Shown: piece by piece, positions 44,901 to 51,977 of the stretch
Position numbering within the stretch: position 1 is the stretch's first letter
How the letters are laid out: each line of letters begins with the position of its first letter
Origin: Akkermansia sp.
GTDB taxonomy: Bacteria > Verrucomicrobiota > Verrucomicrobiia > Verrucomicrobiales > Akkermansiaceae
Assembly: GCA_017435365.1 (NCBI GenBank)
Contig: JAFSFD010000049.1
Location: 1-56,005, forward strand
Length of the DNA: 56,005 nucleotides
Direction of reading: 5' to 3'
Notes under the pieces: generated by a model
The model's database searches: none
Told to the model about the DNA's origin: nothing
Seen by the model: only the letters and a program-made list of their open reading frames with translations
Translations under genes and position numbers: made by a program

Positions 44901-47809
44901 CGCTTTCCGGCCTGACGCTGAAAGGCGGCGGCACGACCAATATCTCCGGCACGGTGACAGTAAGCGATCAGTTCTCTCTCGGTAAGGAGACGGTGAATCT
45001 GGTGAATGGGGCCAATGTGACGGTAGGGCAATTTACCTCCGGCAATACGGGTAGTTCCCAGCCAACCAGCGTGATTATTGGCGAGGGGGCTGCTTTGACC
45101 GTAACCGGGAATAACGACGTAGATGCCACGAATGCCAGTTTCCTGCTGGCTCACTGGAGCTCGTCTGCCTCATCCCTGGTACTCAACGGAGGTACATTGA
45201 CTGCGCAGAACACATCTCTGCTGATGAGTTGGGATTCCGGCTCCACTTTTGAAGTGGCCGCCGGCACCGCCAGTCTGAAAGGCATACGCTTCTCTACCCA
45301 ACGCGGGCACGCTGACAGACTGATACTTGGCGCAGCTGAAACCGATTCAGCCAGGATTAACCTGGGCAGTGCCGGCATTTCCGGCATCGGAACCAATGAT
45401 ACTGTACAATTCGGCAACGGTACCATCGGCGCCACGGCAGACTTTGCCATCAATGGCAACAGTGCCATCAACATGACAGGTAGCAGCCAGGGTACGGTGT
45501 TTGATACTGCCGGGCACACGGTTACTGTGAATACGGCTCTGAGCGGTGCAGGCAAGCTCATCAAGCAGGGTGAAGGAACGCTCCTGCTGCATGGCAACGG
45601 CAGCGGATACTCAGGCGATATCCTGGTAAACGCCGGGGCGCTGGCAGTCGACAGCACCGGCAAGAGTGTGCTGGAGTCCGCCTCCTCAGTGAGCATCAGC
45701 AGCGGCACGCTGGACCTCTCCCGCCTGGATTTTTCGGATGCAGTCAATGCTATCCGCATTTCCGAAGGCCAGGAATTCACCTTGGGCGATGATTCCACCA
45801 TTGCCTTTGGCAATCTGACGGCGGGTACGGAGTATCAGATTTTCGACATCGGCGGTTTCCTGAATGGATGGGATGCAGAGAATCTGACGGCAAAGGATAT
45901 CACCATCGGTGGTACGCTCTTGGAGGATATGGGGAGGATATCATTCTCTCTGGGTATGAACGGCAGCTTCTCCTATACTCTGCTGGACGATAGAGAACTG
46001 GTGTGGCACGGCGGCAGCACCCCGGCTTCCTGGAAGCAGAATGAAATCGCCGGGAATTGGAAAGAAGGAGAAACTCCCGCCGCCTTTGTCAACCTCGACA
46101 GCGTGGCGTTCAACTCCGATGCCGATCTCACCCTGGAGGGTGAGATCCGCGTGAAAAATATCAGTCTGGCTGAGGGCGTCCATCTGAAAACGAGCGGCAG
46201 CCTGGCCATTCTCGGCGAAATGACGCTGGGCGAAGGCTACAGCTGGAGTTTCTCCGGCAACACCAGCCTGCGCTTCCGCGAGGCCGACCTTTCCAAGGCT
46301 GCCGGACTGGTAGTGGGCGAGGGTGCAACTCTGATTATGGAAGAGCTGACCACCGCACAGAATGCCACATCCACCGCGTTCGACAAGGTAAGCGGCACCG
46401 GCAATGTGGAACTGCACCTGCGGGATGACAACGGAGTCGGATTTGACCTGAGCGGTGTTTCCGGCGATATCACGGTGGCCACCGGACGCCTGCAGGTGAA
46501 TACCTCCACCTTCAACAGCGCGTCAGACATCTACCTTGCGACCAGCGCCAGTCAGCTGGTGTTCAATGGAAATGCCGAGCTGAAAAACGATGTGGTATTG
46601 AACACCGACACTTCGCTTCATGTAAACAGCCCTCAGGATTCTCCCTATACCGGCACAATTTCCGGCAACCTGAATGGCGAAGGAAAGACGCTGCGCAAAG
46701 AAGGCGGCGGCAAGCTGGTGCTCTCCGGCATGACCACTCTGGGCAAGCTGGAAACCAAGTCGGGTGAAGTGGTAATCGACAGTTACTCGGCCCAGATTGG
46801 CACGCTGGATAGTGGGTTGGCCGGTCAGGCAAGCGGTATCCTGCGACTGGCAGAAAATGCTCAGCTGCAACTGACAGGTGAGCTCTGGAGCCGCAATAGT
46901 ACCGGTATACGACTGGAGAAAGGTGCACAGCTTGCCCTTGTTGCCCATAACCTGTACGTGGTGAACGATGGTAGCGGGACATCGTCCATCAAGAGGCCCA
47001 CCGGCGGTGACAAATACACATTGGGTACATCTAATTATGAAATTGCCAATGCCCGGGTGGCCTACGTTGGCGGAGATTCTGCTACCATAGCCAACAAACT
47101 GACCAACGTGGTGGTTGAGAACGCCGTCAGCTATAATACCTCGCCTGCTGATTTGAGCTATGGTGATGAAGTGGCACCCCCGGTCAGCGAGAAAACCCTG
47201 ACTGTGACCAACGCCGATAATACGCTCAGGGGCGTGCTTGCCACTGGCGGCAATGTCAACCTGATGAACCTGCAGCAAGCCTGCTCTCTTGATATACTCG
47301 AAATTGCAGCCGGGCGGGGCGTGGGGGCATTTGTCGGCAGCAATACGGACGAGACAGCTACGGTGTGTGTGGATAGTGTGGCACGACTGGGGAGCGGAGC
47401 CTCCCTGGACGGCAGCCTGACCCTGGCCGATGGGGCCACGCTGGAAATGAGCGGTCTCGCCAGCGGCGAAGCAGTGGTGCTGACCGGCACCCTGACCCTG
47501 GGCCGAGGGTTAAGTATGGGTGAGCAGCTGCTGACTGACCTGCGGGACCTGAACTATGGCGAGTCGTTGCAGCTTTTCACCGGACTGAGTAATGTAAGCC
47601 TGCCCAGCGTGGCCGATGCCACCGGTGACGGCAAGGTGCTGGCCAGCGATGTGTTCACCAACGTGAACAATGCCCAGCTGTACGTCACCTACCAGGTGAT
47701 TGACAACGTGGGCAGCCTCCTGGTGGTACACGTCCCCGAGCCGACCACGGCCACCCTCAGTCTGTTGGCCCTGGCTGCGCTCGCCGCCCGCCGCCGCAGA
47801 AAAGAATGA
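38963..47809 (+). CDS. Giant S6-protease-headed beta-helix surface protein with PEP-CTERM tail
   Basis: A 2948-residue exported protein. After a signal peptide (to about residue 29, ISQA), residues 30-300 resemble the S6 (IgA1 protease/SPATE) serine protease domain. A plausible triad is His112 (LVAPQFVSSALHCYEND), Asp143 just before the S6-like MQRLDKIVTEVAYTP, and Ser246 in TQGDSGSP. The next 2600 residues are beta-helix with passenger-associated repeats such as KTGQGTLSLGNNTSWSGGLT and KQGEGTLLLHGNGSGYSGD. There is no autotransporter barrel. The C-terminus is a PEP-CTERM signal (VPEPTTATLSLLALAALAA, then RRRRKE). The 5' part looks richer in A/T than neighbouring genes. Likely roles are secreted protease or adhesin; the substrate is unknown. 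Confidence 0.85.
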   Translation: MKLHLNLSLRRALLSSLAAVSTLSGISQAGVADERYDLQYYLDFARNKGMFTPGAIDISVYYKDGSTVTNPVIPIMPNLDSYAQRGQILMGALSPLGGANLVAPQFVSSALHCYENDVFFLSENADTSVQYTSTGYTGEGAGDWSMQRLDKIVTEVAYTPMATDAFIKGLKQNDQLYRLGNGGTYDTNGNSLHLNSNTLGGMINIETINHDWNGAGNHRIYATLRENDASGDTRPPLEIGVTQGDSGSPMFAWDENNQNFLYVGFLSAGYPISNYGNFLVMLSNPGKSQAFIDNCSTDVSFAGTETILWGNQNASSGKGNLTQGETTYEYTGSGSSNTPYAHKGLDFSTTDTSQTQTLELQGSVNMGAGALTFVNGSWKLTEKETSYTFNSAGFIVNEGAELTLELTASAAEEWRKVGEGTMTIAGSGNNDAVLRVGGGETQYIIEKDAEGNIIGCSLGNKGETRLDRTGGYAASSVRLEAGVATIVLMQDNQFKTNSVAGDTFTFGNNGGLLNLNGHDLSWGVIRQEGSGKGARIGNFTPMGETAPQNATFTYTGTGTFDGCFMDEGAGDGKAQLAVKYNNAESGVWTLTGNHSNAGGFTVEAGTMKLQGINTPHVNMTDRGDWTYATVEGSDVTVKSGATFQLSHHALMTGNVNVEEGGSFVINQTVNAASESIGGSLRQDMVQLGITSFIGNVVLNGEASMVVATESPVATTMQGDIINKYNVLIPLPSNPNITMPGQKFATFTKQGSGVFVIDGQLQVPLGTVAEGGLVVTDSSNFVSTDSPTKWTINEKGFLAIQSLDNQTAVDCIHTDSKGVLALTSNQTTALELDTHQNLIIGAWGNVTYGTLDTALGTVTDAEHGEVWRLGGGTGTLTVLFKLTGEADLLVGNEWSSGRVHLANSDNDFTGNIFIQGFGNTLTYEEGALGNASVSLPYGNAMSLTSASQLSIINSESDGILAVSTNDDLDLTGKSLSLGALGNHTYSGTLTVSDTYRFGGNGHLTLDTALDSADAMLIDGQGNSGSHITFARENAFDGSIVAGAGLELAEKNSRGDIAIHVTHANALAATESVQLQKGAILYTDGRDVAVRNLSVQNGAYIVNNGESDITLTLDVSNGVSTNIVDGAVGNNLNTAGLHIVKTGQGTLSLGNNTSWSGGLTIKEGTIKASATTDSSSSLVGLGARDMSIRVEAGGTLDLTFAHRSSGDIHQTSLPQYVSGTGTVRVSSGGAIMFTEKAAGFAGTVEVAGNSRLYIGNNFIESPSNSMVHGNLDVFKDATVRVTEGSQARITNMFRYGKGGAAAVSTSADFIIAGTGFKGSDNGMYGSGSQPLLAASLNGGALSIDLGSVITGNVTLADHATIASWSNGKLATTWNNFSYGTQTYGLKNALGGTIRGRILGEGKTLTIGGNEGMTFTADSANTFGNLVIANGNGNNDDKFALRLNGGKAVNQTSTALGMGDVTLNAGLILRLAGTGTANNTHVQYTYANDISAGNGATLQSYNITNRLTGTVSMSGQSLNLATANGGVLELAGGISGEGTLNIAGGSVISIGSAGATLSAGSPQFSGSIEAGAGTDITLASSSVLSDSTSIIGSENLTLRFGGAEDYTLGGISGTSALTLHFDFTNTPTAENTDSWTTLSSTISAETTTIALDLNLFSDIEKGSYTLISTAGSDTTYQLADDMNGRLSLVTNAEGALVLTVDADNRLFWRTGGSGSWNTTDANWYSDKAAGQTAFSSNANVMLDDSGVQEGNSSSARESISLDDSLTVGTVGVQEAAYELTGTGSLSGKSLVVGKGANMRLSNSGGNTFSEGVVVNRAALTVSGNTLTANVNVEESGHFSLSDRATLNGNLSIADAVATISQSTLAGDIAAKGSGSLVLESAAVSGARQIRFEDAGVLSAASGVTLSGTFTFAAKQPVLQAEGMSISGGSLSSAAALETDTLALNGASLKLTHAAGTTTQIGTITGNGSLVKEAAGNLSLGTATLSGLTLKGGGTTNISGTVTVSDQFSLGKETVNLVNGANVTVGQFTSGNTGSSQPTSVIIGEGAALTVTGNNDVDATNASFLLAHWSSSASSLVLNGGTLTAQNTSLLMSWDSGSTFEVAAGTASLKGIRFSTQRGHADRLILGAAETDSARINLGSAGISGIGTNDTVQFGNGTIGATADFAINGNSAINMTGSSQGTVFDTAGHTVTVNTALSGAGKLIKQGEGTLLLHGNGSGYSGDILVNAGALAVDSTGKSVLESASSVSISSGTLDLSRLDFSDAVNAIRISEGQEFTLGDDSTIAFGNLTAGTEYQIFDIGGFLNGWDAENLTAKDITIGGTLLEDMGRISFSLGMNGSFSYTLLDDRELVWHGGSTPASWKQNEIAGNWKEGETPAAFVNLDSVAFNSDADLTLEGEIRVKNISLAEGVHLKTSGSLAILGEMTLGEGYSWSFSGNTSLRFREADLSKAAGLVVGEGATLIMEELTTAQNATSTAFDKVSGTGNVELHLRDDNGVGFDLSGVSGDITVATGRLQVNTSTFNSASDIYLATSASQLVFNGNAELKNDVVLNTDTSLHVNSPQDSPYTGTISGNLNGEGKTLRKEGGGKLVLSGMTTLGKLETKSGEVVIDSYSAQIGTLDSGLAGQASGILRLAENAQLQLTGELWSRNSTGIRLEKGAQLALVAHNLYVVNDGSGTSSIKRPTGGDKYTLGTSNYEIANARVAYVGGDSATIANKLTNVVVENAVSYNTSPADLSYGDEVAPPVSEKTLTVTNADNTLRGVLATGGNVNLMNLQQACSLDILEIAAGRGVGAFVGSNTDETATVCVDSVARLGSGASLDGSLTLADGATLEMSGLASGEAVVLTGTLTLGRGLSMGEQLLTDLRDLNYGESLQLFTGLSNVSLPSVADATGDGKVLASDVFTNVNNAQLYVTYQVIDNVGSLLVVHVPEPTTATLSLLALAALAARRRRKE

Positions 47810-47818
47810 TGCGTGTTG

Positions 47819-47908
47819 AGTGAATAGTGAATAATGAATAGTGAAAAAGTCGTAAAAAAAATCCATGAAAAGGGGCATTTTTTCACTATTCACTATTCAT
47901 TATTCACT
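47819..47908. repeat. Inverted pair of heptanucleotide repeats
   Basis: AGTGAAT, AGTGAAT, AATGAAT, AGTGAAA (47819-47846) faces TTTCACT, ATTCACT, ATTCATT, ATTCACT (47881-47908) across a 34-nt AT-rich centre. The two blocks can pair as a long stem. It separates the giant gene from lysS and may act as a transcript end, though the fold lacks a GC-rich core. Confidence 0.75.
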
Positions 47909-47938
47909 TTTTAGGCTGGTAATTCGGGAAAAAGTGCG

Positions 47939-47944
47939 TATAAT
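47939..47944 (+). promoter_or_regulatory. -10 box of lysS
   Basis: A consensus TATAAT ends 9 nt before the lysS ATG. No good -35 box is visible at 16-18 bp, so the promoter may depend on another factor or on the upstream repeat. Confidence 0.5.
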
Positions 47945-47953
47945 TGCCGCGCT

Positions 47954-49441
47954 ATGTCAGAAAATGAACCTGCAATTACCGCTCCGGGTTCCTCTGAGGA
48001 GGAACTGATTGCCGTGCGCCGCGAGAAGGTGGGCAAGATTCGCGACCTGGGGGTGAACCCCTACGGTGGCCGATTCGATGTGACCACGAACGCGGGCGAA
48101 ATCAAGGCAAACTTTGAGGAGGGTAAACAGGTGAAATTCCTGGGCCGCATCACCGCGCTGCGCGATATGGGCCGCACCCAGTTCTTCACGGTGGGCGATG
48201 TGCGCGGCTCCATCCAGTGCATGCTGGTAAAGAAGGCCGTGAGCGAGGAAGCCTGGGCTCTCTGGAAGCTGCTTGAGCGCGGCGACTGGATTGGCATCGA
48301 GGGCGAAACCTTCATCACCCGCACCGGGGAGCCCTCCGTTCGCGTGGCTGAGTTCAAGGTGCTTTCCAAGGCCCTGCGCCCCATGCCGGATAAGTTCCAC
48401 GGCCTGGCCGATATGGACACCCGCTACCGCCGCCGCCACCTGGACCTGATGAGCAACCCCGAAAGCGCCGACCGCTTCGTGAAGCGCTCGCTCATCGTGC
48501 AGGAAATCCGCCAGTACCTCATCGGCCGCGGGTTCCTGGAGGTGGAGACGCCGATGCTCCAGGACATTGCCGGTGGTGCCTCCGCCAAGCCTTTCGAATC
48601 CTACTACAACGCGCTGAAGAAGGCGGTGACCCTGCGTATCGCGCCGGAGCTCTTCCTGAAGCGCCTGCTGGTGGGTGGTTTCCCCAAGGTGTTCGAGCTG
48701 AACCGCAACTTCCGCAACGAAGGTGTGGACCGCCGCCACAACCCGGAGTTCACCGTGCTGGAGGTATACGAGGCCGGTGGCGACTACGAGAGCATGGCCA
48801 CCATGATGGAGGAAATGATCTGCACCGTGGCCGAAAAGGTATTCGGCACGCTGAAGTTTGACCAGTACGATGACAACGGCAACCTGCGCTGGACCGTGGA
48901 CCTGACCCGCCCCTGGCGCCGCGCCGATTACAACGACCTGGTGAAGGAAGTGGCCGGGGCCGATTGGTTCGAGCTCACGCCCGAGCAGCGCCGCAGCCGC
49001 GCCGAAAACGAGCTGCACGTGCAGATTGGCGATGACCTGAACGACACCGATGTGACCCAGCAGGTTTACGAGAAGCTGGTGGAGGAGAAGCAGGCCAACC
49101 CGCTCTTCGTGTGCCACGTAGCCCGCGACCTGGTGCCCCTGGCCAAGGCCAACCCCGAGGACCCCAGCGTGGTGGATGTGTTCGAGCTCGTCATGAACGG
49201 CCAGGAGCTCTGCCCCGGCTACTCTGAGCAGAACGACCCCGTGGAGCAGCTGGAGCGCCTGAAGCACCAGGCCGGCGAAGACCCGCAGAAGATTGACCAC
49301 GACTTCATCGAAACGCTGGAAAGCGGCATGCCCAGCGCCGGCGGTATCGGCATCGGTATCGACCGCCTCTGCATGCTCATGACCGGCGCCTGCTCCATCC
49401 GCGACGTCATCCTCTTCCCGCAGCTCAAGAACCGCGGCTGA
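47954..49441 (+). CDS. lysS: Lysyl-tRNA synthetase, class II
   Basis: A 495-residue class II enzyme that charges tRNA-Lys. The N-terminal OB-fold anticodon domain (about 60-160, with KVKFLGRITALRDMG-like start) leads to the catalytic core. Motif 1 region is RRHLDLMSNPESADRFVKRS, motif 2 is FELNRNFRNEGVDRRHNPEFT, and motif 3 is GGIGIGIDRLCMLMTG. Length and motifs are normal. Its transcript would have at most a few leader bases. An intrinsic terminator follows. Confidence 0.96.
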   Translation: MSENEPAITAPGSSEEELIAVRREKVGKIRDLGVNPYGGRFDVTTNAGEIKANFEEGKQVKFLGRITALRDMGRTQFFTVGDVRGSIQCMLVKKAVSEEAWALWKLLERGDWIGIEGETFITRTGEPSVRVAEFKVLSKALRPMPDKFHGLADMDTRYRRRHLDLMSNPESADRFVKRSLIVQEIRQYLIGRGFLEVETPMLQDIAGGASAKPFESYYNALKKAVTLRIAPELFLKRLLVGGFPKVFELNRNFRNEGVDRRHNPEFTVLEVYEAGGDYESMATMMEEMICTVAEKVFGTLKFDQYDDNGNLRWTVDLTRPWRRADYNDLVKEVAGADWFELTPEQRRSRAENELHVQIGDDLNDTDVTQQVYEKLVEEKQANPLFVCHVARDLVPLAKANPEDPSVVDVFELVMNGQELCPGYSEQNDPVEQLERLKHQAGEDPQKIDHDFIETLESGMPSAGGIGIGIDRLCMLMTGACSIRDVILFPQLKNRG

Positions 49442-49467
49442 GCCCGGTTTCTGAACTGCTGAATCAA

Positions 49468-49509
49468 GCAATCCCCCTGCACCACCACGGCGCAGGGGGA
49501 TTGCTCTTT
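49468..49509 (+). terminator. Intrinsic terminator of lysS
   Basis: A 13-bp stem GCAATCCCCCTGC/GCAGGGGGATTGC (49468-49480 with 49492-49504) is followed by TCTTT. Confidence 0.85.
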
Positions 49510-49517
49510 CCGGCTTT

Positions 49518-50438
49518 TCACTTTCGGCGCGCCAGCTCGCTGGCGTATGCTCGCCCCAGTGTTGCGGCATGCTCGCGCAGCCACTGGCTCAGTCGGCGCT
49601 TGCCCACTGTGGGCCCCGGCACTGCCAGGCGGCCCTGGCTCAAGCCTTCGATTTCCTCACGCGTCAGCATCACATCGCCCACCAGGTGCCCCAGGATTCG
49701 CGCCGCCATGTACCCCACCGCAGACGGCACCGGCAGAACAGGGCGCCACAGCCCCATGCTGCGAGCCAGTTCACCCCACAGCTGGCGGAAGGTGTAGCAT
49801 TCCGGCCCCACGGCGTTGATGATGCGGTGCGGGGCGAGCTGCTCCGCTTCATCCAGCGCCAGCTCCGCAAAATCCTGCACATGGATGGGCTGCAAGCCAT
49901 AATTCCCCCACCCGAATGTGGCCACTGCGGGCAAATGCCTCATACTCCACGCCATATTGTTGATGAGGATGCTTTCGGCCGGAGTCTCGCCGAACAGGAT
50001 AGCGGGGCGCAAGATACTGTGCGGCAGTCCGCTGGCCGCCAGCACCTGCTCCAGCTCGGCCTTGCCGCGGAAATAGGGCAGCGGGCTCGCGGCATCCGGC
50101 CGGGTGATGCTGGTGTGTATCACCCGGCCCACCCCGGCACGGCGGGCGGATTCAATCATCTGCCTTGTGTTCTCTACTGCTTCTGCATGACTGAATGCAG
50201 CATGCCCTGCCCCTGCATAGCTGAAGCGCACCCAGTAGGTATTGACCAGCACATCCACCCCTTCCAGCACATTCTCCCGGCTGCTCCACGGCATGGGCCT
50301 CAGCTCGTATCCCGCCGGATTGGCCAGGCGCCCGGCTGAGTTGGTGAGCCCCACCACGCGCCAGCCGCGCCGCGCCGCCTCTGCTGCCATGTATCGCCCG
50401 CTGTACCCCAGAACTCCTGTTATGGCTATTGTTTTCAT
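49518..50438 (-). CDS. NAD(P)-binding epimerase/NDUFA9-like SDR protein
   Basis: A 306-residue extended/atypical short-chain dehydrogenase-type protein. The nucleotide loop is TGVLGYSGRYMA (8-19), VLVNTYWV follows the fourth strand, and HTSITRP and SGLPHSILRPAILFGE are typical of complex-I-assembly-like and NmrA-like members. The active-site YxxxK is not obvious, so it may bind NAD(P) without classic SDR catalysis. It follows a GbsR-type regulator on the same strand, and an imperfect copy of that regulator's palindrome lies 2 bp upstream of its start, so regulation by it is likely. Confidence 0.78.
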   Translation of the reverse strand: MKTIAITGVLGYSGRYMAAEAARRGWRVVGLTNSAGRLANPAGYELRPMPWSSRENVLEGVDVLVNTYWVRFSYAGAGHAAFSHAEAVENTRQMIESARRAGVGRVIHTSITRPDAASPLPYFRGKAELEQVLAASGLPHSILRPAILFGETPAESILINNMAWSMRHLPAVATFGWGNYGLQPIHVQDFAELALDEAEQLAPHRIINAVGPECYTFRQLWGELARSMGLWRPVLPVPSAVGYMAARILGHLVGDVMLTREEIEGLSQGRLAVPGPTVGKRRLSQWLREHAATLGRAYASELARRK

Positions 50439-50439
50439 A

Positions 50440-50457
50440 TTTCTGTAATTTGAGAAA
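50440..50457 (-). promoter_or_regulatory. Second GbsR-type operator
   Basis: TTTCTGTAATTTGAGAAA matches the perfect palindrome at 51005-51022 at 16 of 18 positions. It lies between the regulator gene and the epimerase-like gene, touching the latter's start. Confidence 0.6.
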
Positions 50458-50474
50458 TCATATGATAAAATTTT

Positions 50475-50996
50475 TCAGAGTCTGGAAATAAGAGCCAGTA
50501 CCTTGCTGCCCATGAGCGCCGCGCGGCGGAATACCGAGGTATTGTAGTGCTGCGCCGCTGTTGCCACGTTTTCTGCCGTCTGCAGCAGCTCCTGCATGGC
50601 CTCCATGCGCTCTGCGGTATGGGTATCGCCATCCTCCCTGGCGGCGGCCAGGCAATCCTGCACAGCCTGCACAGCGCCGGCCGTTTCGCGGCGGCGGCGT
50701 TCCTCCAGAATCCGCCGAGCCATTTCCCACACATCGCACTCTGCGCGGTAGAAGCTGCGGCGGTCGCCCGGGCGCGATTCGCGGTAAATGAGGTTATAGG
50801 ACTCCAGCTCCTTCAGGCTGGTGCTCACATTCGAACGCGCCAGCTGCAGCAGCTCACACATCTCCTCAGCCGTCAACGCCTGGGGCGCCACATACAGCAG
50901 ACCATGCAGCATGGCCGTGGAGCGCGGTATCCCCCAGCGGGTCCCCATATCGCCCCATCGGCGGATAAACTTCATCTGCGCATCACTCAGCTGCAT
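50475..50996 (-). CDS. GbsR/MarR-family transcriptional regulator
   Basis: A 173-residue winged-helix protein of the GbsR type. The N-terminal FIRRWGDMGTRWGIPRSTAM segment is characteristic of the group, and the helix-turn-helix LTAEEMCELLQLARSNVSTS leads to the wing SYNLIYRESRPGDRRSFY. The C-terminal half is helical, for dimerisation. The start at 50996 leaves only 5 nt after the proposed -10 box; Met8 (50975) is an alternative start. A perfect palindrome inside its own promoter points to autorepression, and the gene 36 bp downstream (the epimerase-like protein) is a probable target. The ligand is unknown. Confidence 0.85.
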   Translation of the reverse strand: MQLSDAQMKFIRRWGDMGTRWGIPRSTAMLHGLLYVAPQALTAEEMCELLQLARSNVSTSLKELESYNLIYRESRPGDRRSFYRAECDVWEMARRILEERRRRETAGAVQAVQDCLAAAREDGDTHTAERMEAMQELLQTAENVATAAQHYNTSVFRRAALMGSKVLALISRL

Positions 50997-51001
50997 ACGC
51001 C

Positions 51002-51030
51002 TATTTTCTGAAATTTCAGAAATTTGTCAA
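51002..51030 (-). promoter_or_regulatory. Promoter with built-in operator for the GbsR-type gene
   Basis: TTGACA (51030-51025), a 17-bp spacer and AAAATA (51007-51002) on the minus strand. The perfect 18-bp palindrome TTTCTGAAATTTCAGAAA (51005-51022) fills the spacer and covers half of the -10 box, so a bound dimer would block RNA polymerase. Confidence 0.7.
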
Positions 51031-51069
51031 GTAAAATCTCATCTGCCCCCCTTCTTCCCGGTAAATGAG

Positions 51070-51177
51070 AGTTTGTGAGGGGAACTCTTCGGAGCACGGG
51101 ACTTCAGTCCCGATTAAATGCGCCGAGATTTCGGGACTGAAGTCCCGTGCTCCGAAAGCTGCAAATTCCCATTTAAC
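51070..51177 (-). repeat. R1 repeat, inverted copy with a different loop
   Basis: Both arms (CGGGACTTCAGTCCCG at 51097-51112, CGGGACTGAAGTCCCG at 51132-51147) are intact, but the loop (ATTAAATGCGCCGAGATTT) is unrelated to the AAATAACGGTGCTTCCAAT loop of other copies. It lies between the divergent regulator and the unknown gene. Confidence 0.85.
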
Positions 51178-51212
51178 GACTTACCCCCTCCCTTCGCGTT
51201 CTGATAATTTCC

Positions 51213-51240
51213 TTGTAATGAACAAGGATTCTGCTATAAA
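51213..51240 (+). promoter_or_regulatory. Promoter of the 51247 gene
   Basis: TTGTAA (51213-51218), a 16-bp spacer and TATAAA (51235-51240). The ATG is 6 nt later, so a leaderless mRNA is expected. Confidence 0.65.
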
Positions 51241-51246
51241 TATGCC

Positions 51247-51924
51247 ATGAGTATAGAAAGCTCCATCTATTTCTACTGCGATGACCTGCCGGGCAATTCA
51301 CCGATGCGGCAGAAGGGGTGGTTGGAGGAGCGGGAGCGCGGGGGGTATATATCACCCTCCTACAAAGCACCGCTGGAGACAGATGGCAAGCTGGATTTCC
51401 ATGAATGGGAAAAGTTTCTGAAGCGCAATCGCAGCTTGCTTCTTCAGTGTGAATCCCCCCGCATCGACCTCGGCATCATGGCGGATTGCCAGGTGGCAGA
51501 CTTTGATTTGAGGGTACCCGTCCGCGTGTTGCAGGCATTTGCCAAGGCAAAGGTATGGCTGGGGCACACCCTCATGCCCAATGGCAACAATCAGGTAAGA
51601 TACCAGCAAAAATGCCACAACACGCTTTCCGCCGATACCCCCTCCGGCGGACGCCCGCCGGCACTGCCACCGTCCATTCGGCAGCACCAGGGAAAAATGG
51701 GCTTGTATCCTATCCGAGCCAACAGCAGCTTGTACACGCCGGATGAGCTTCCGCCGGATGCCACCACCATCGCCATCTGCCAGTACCTGGGAGAATGGGG
51801 CTTCGCCAGCAACGATGTGCCCCCGGCGTTCATGGAAACCCTGAGCACGCGCAACGCGGAACTCCGCCTGCACATCAACATGCCCCAGCGCCGAGGCCGC
51901 AAAATCAACTGCACACTCAGCTGA
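51247..51924 (+). CDS. Protein of unknown function, possibly two-repeat DUF4279-like
   Basis: A 225-residue soluble protein I do not firmly recognise. It has no signal peptide or membrane segment. The two halves look faintly alike: each has a polar start, a Pro-containing helix (VPVRVLQAFAKAKVWLGHTLM in the first, VPPAFMETLSTRNAELRLHI in the second) and an ending beta strand. This layout, and SIYFYCDDL at the start, loosely recall DUF4279 proteins, which is only a guess. It stands alone with its own promoter, next to an R1 copy. Confidence 0.7.
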   Translation: MSIESSIYFYCDDLPGNSPMRQKGWLEERERGGYISPSYKAPLETDGKLDFHEWEKFLKRNRSLLLQCESPRIDLGIMADCQVADFDLRVPVRVLQAFAKAKVWLGHTLMPNGNNQVRYQQKCHNTLSADTPSGGRPPALPPSIRQHQGKMGLYPIRANSSLYTPDELPPDATTIAICQYLGEWGFASNDVPPAFMETLSTRNAELRLHINMPQRRGRKINCTLS

Positions 51925-51977
51925 ATCAATGAAATAGAGACCGGCAGGGATTTGCCAGCAGGCATCAATCCACCTGT

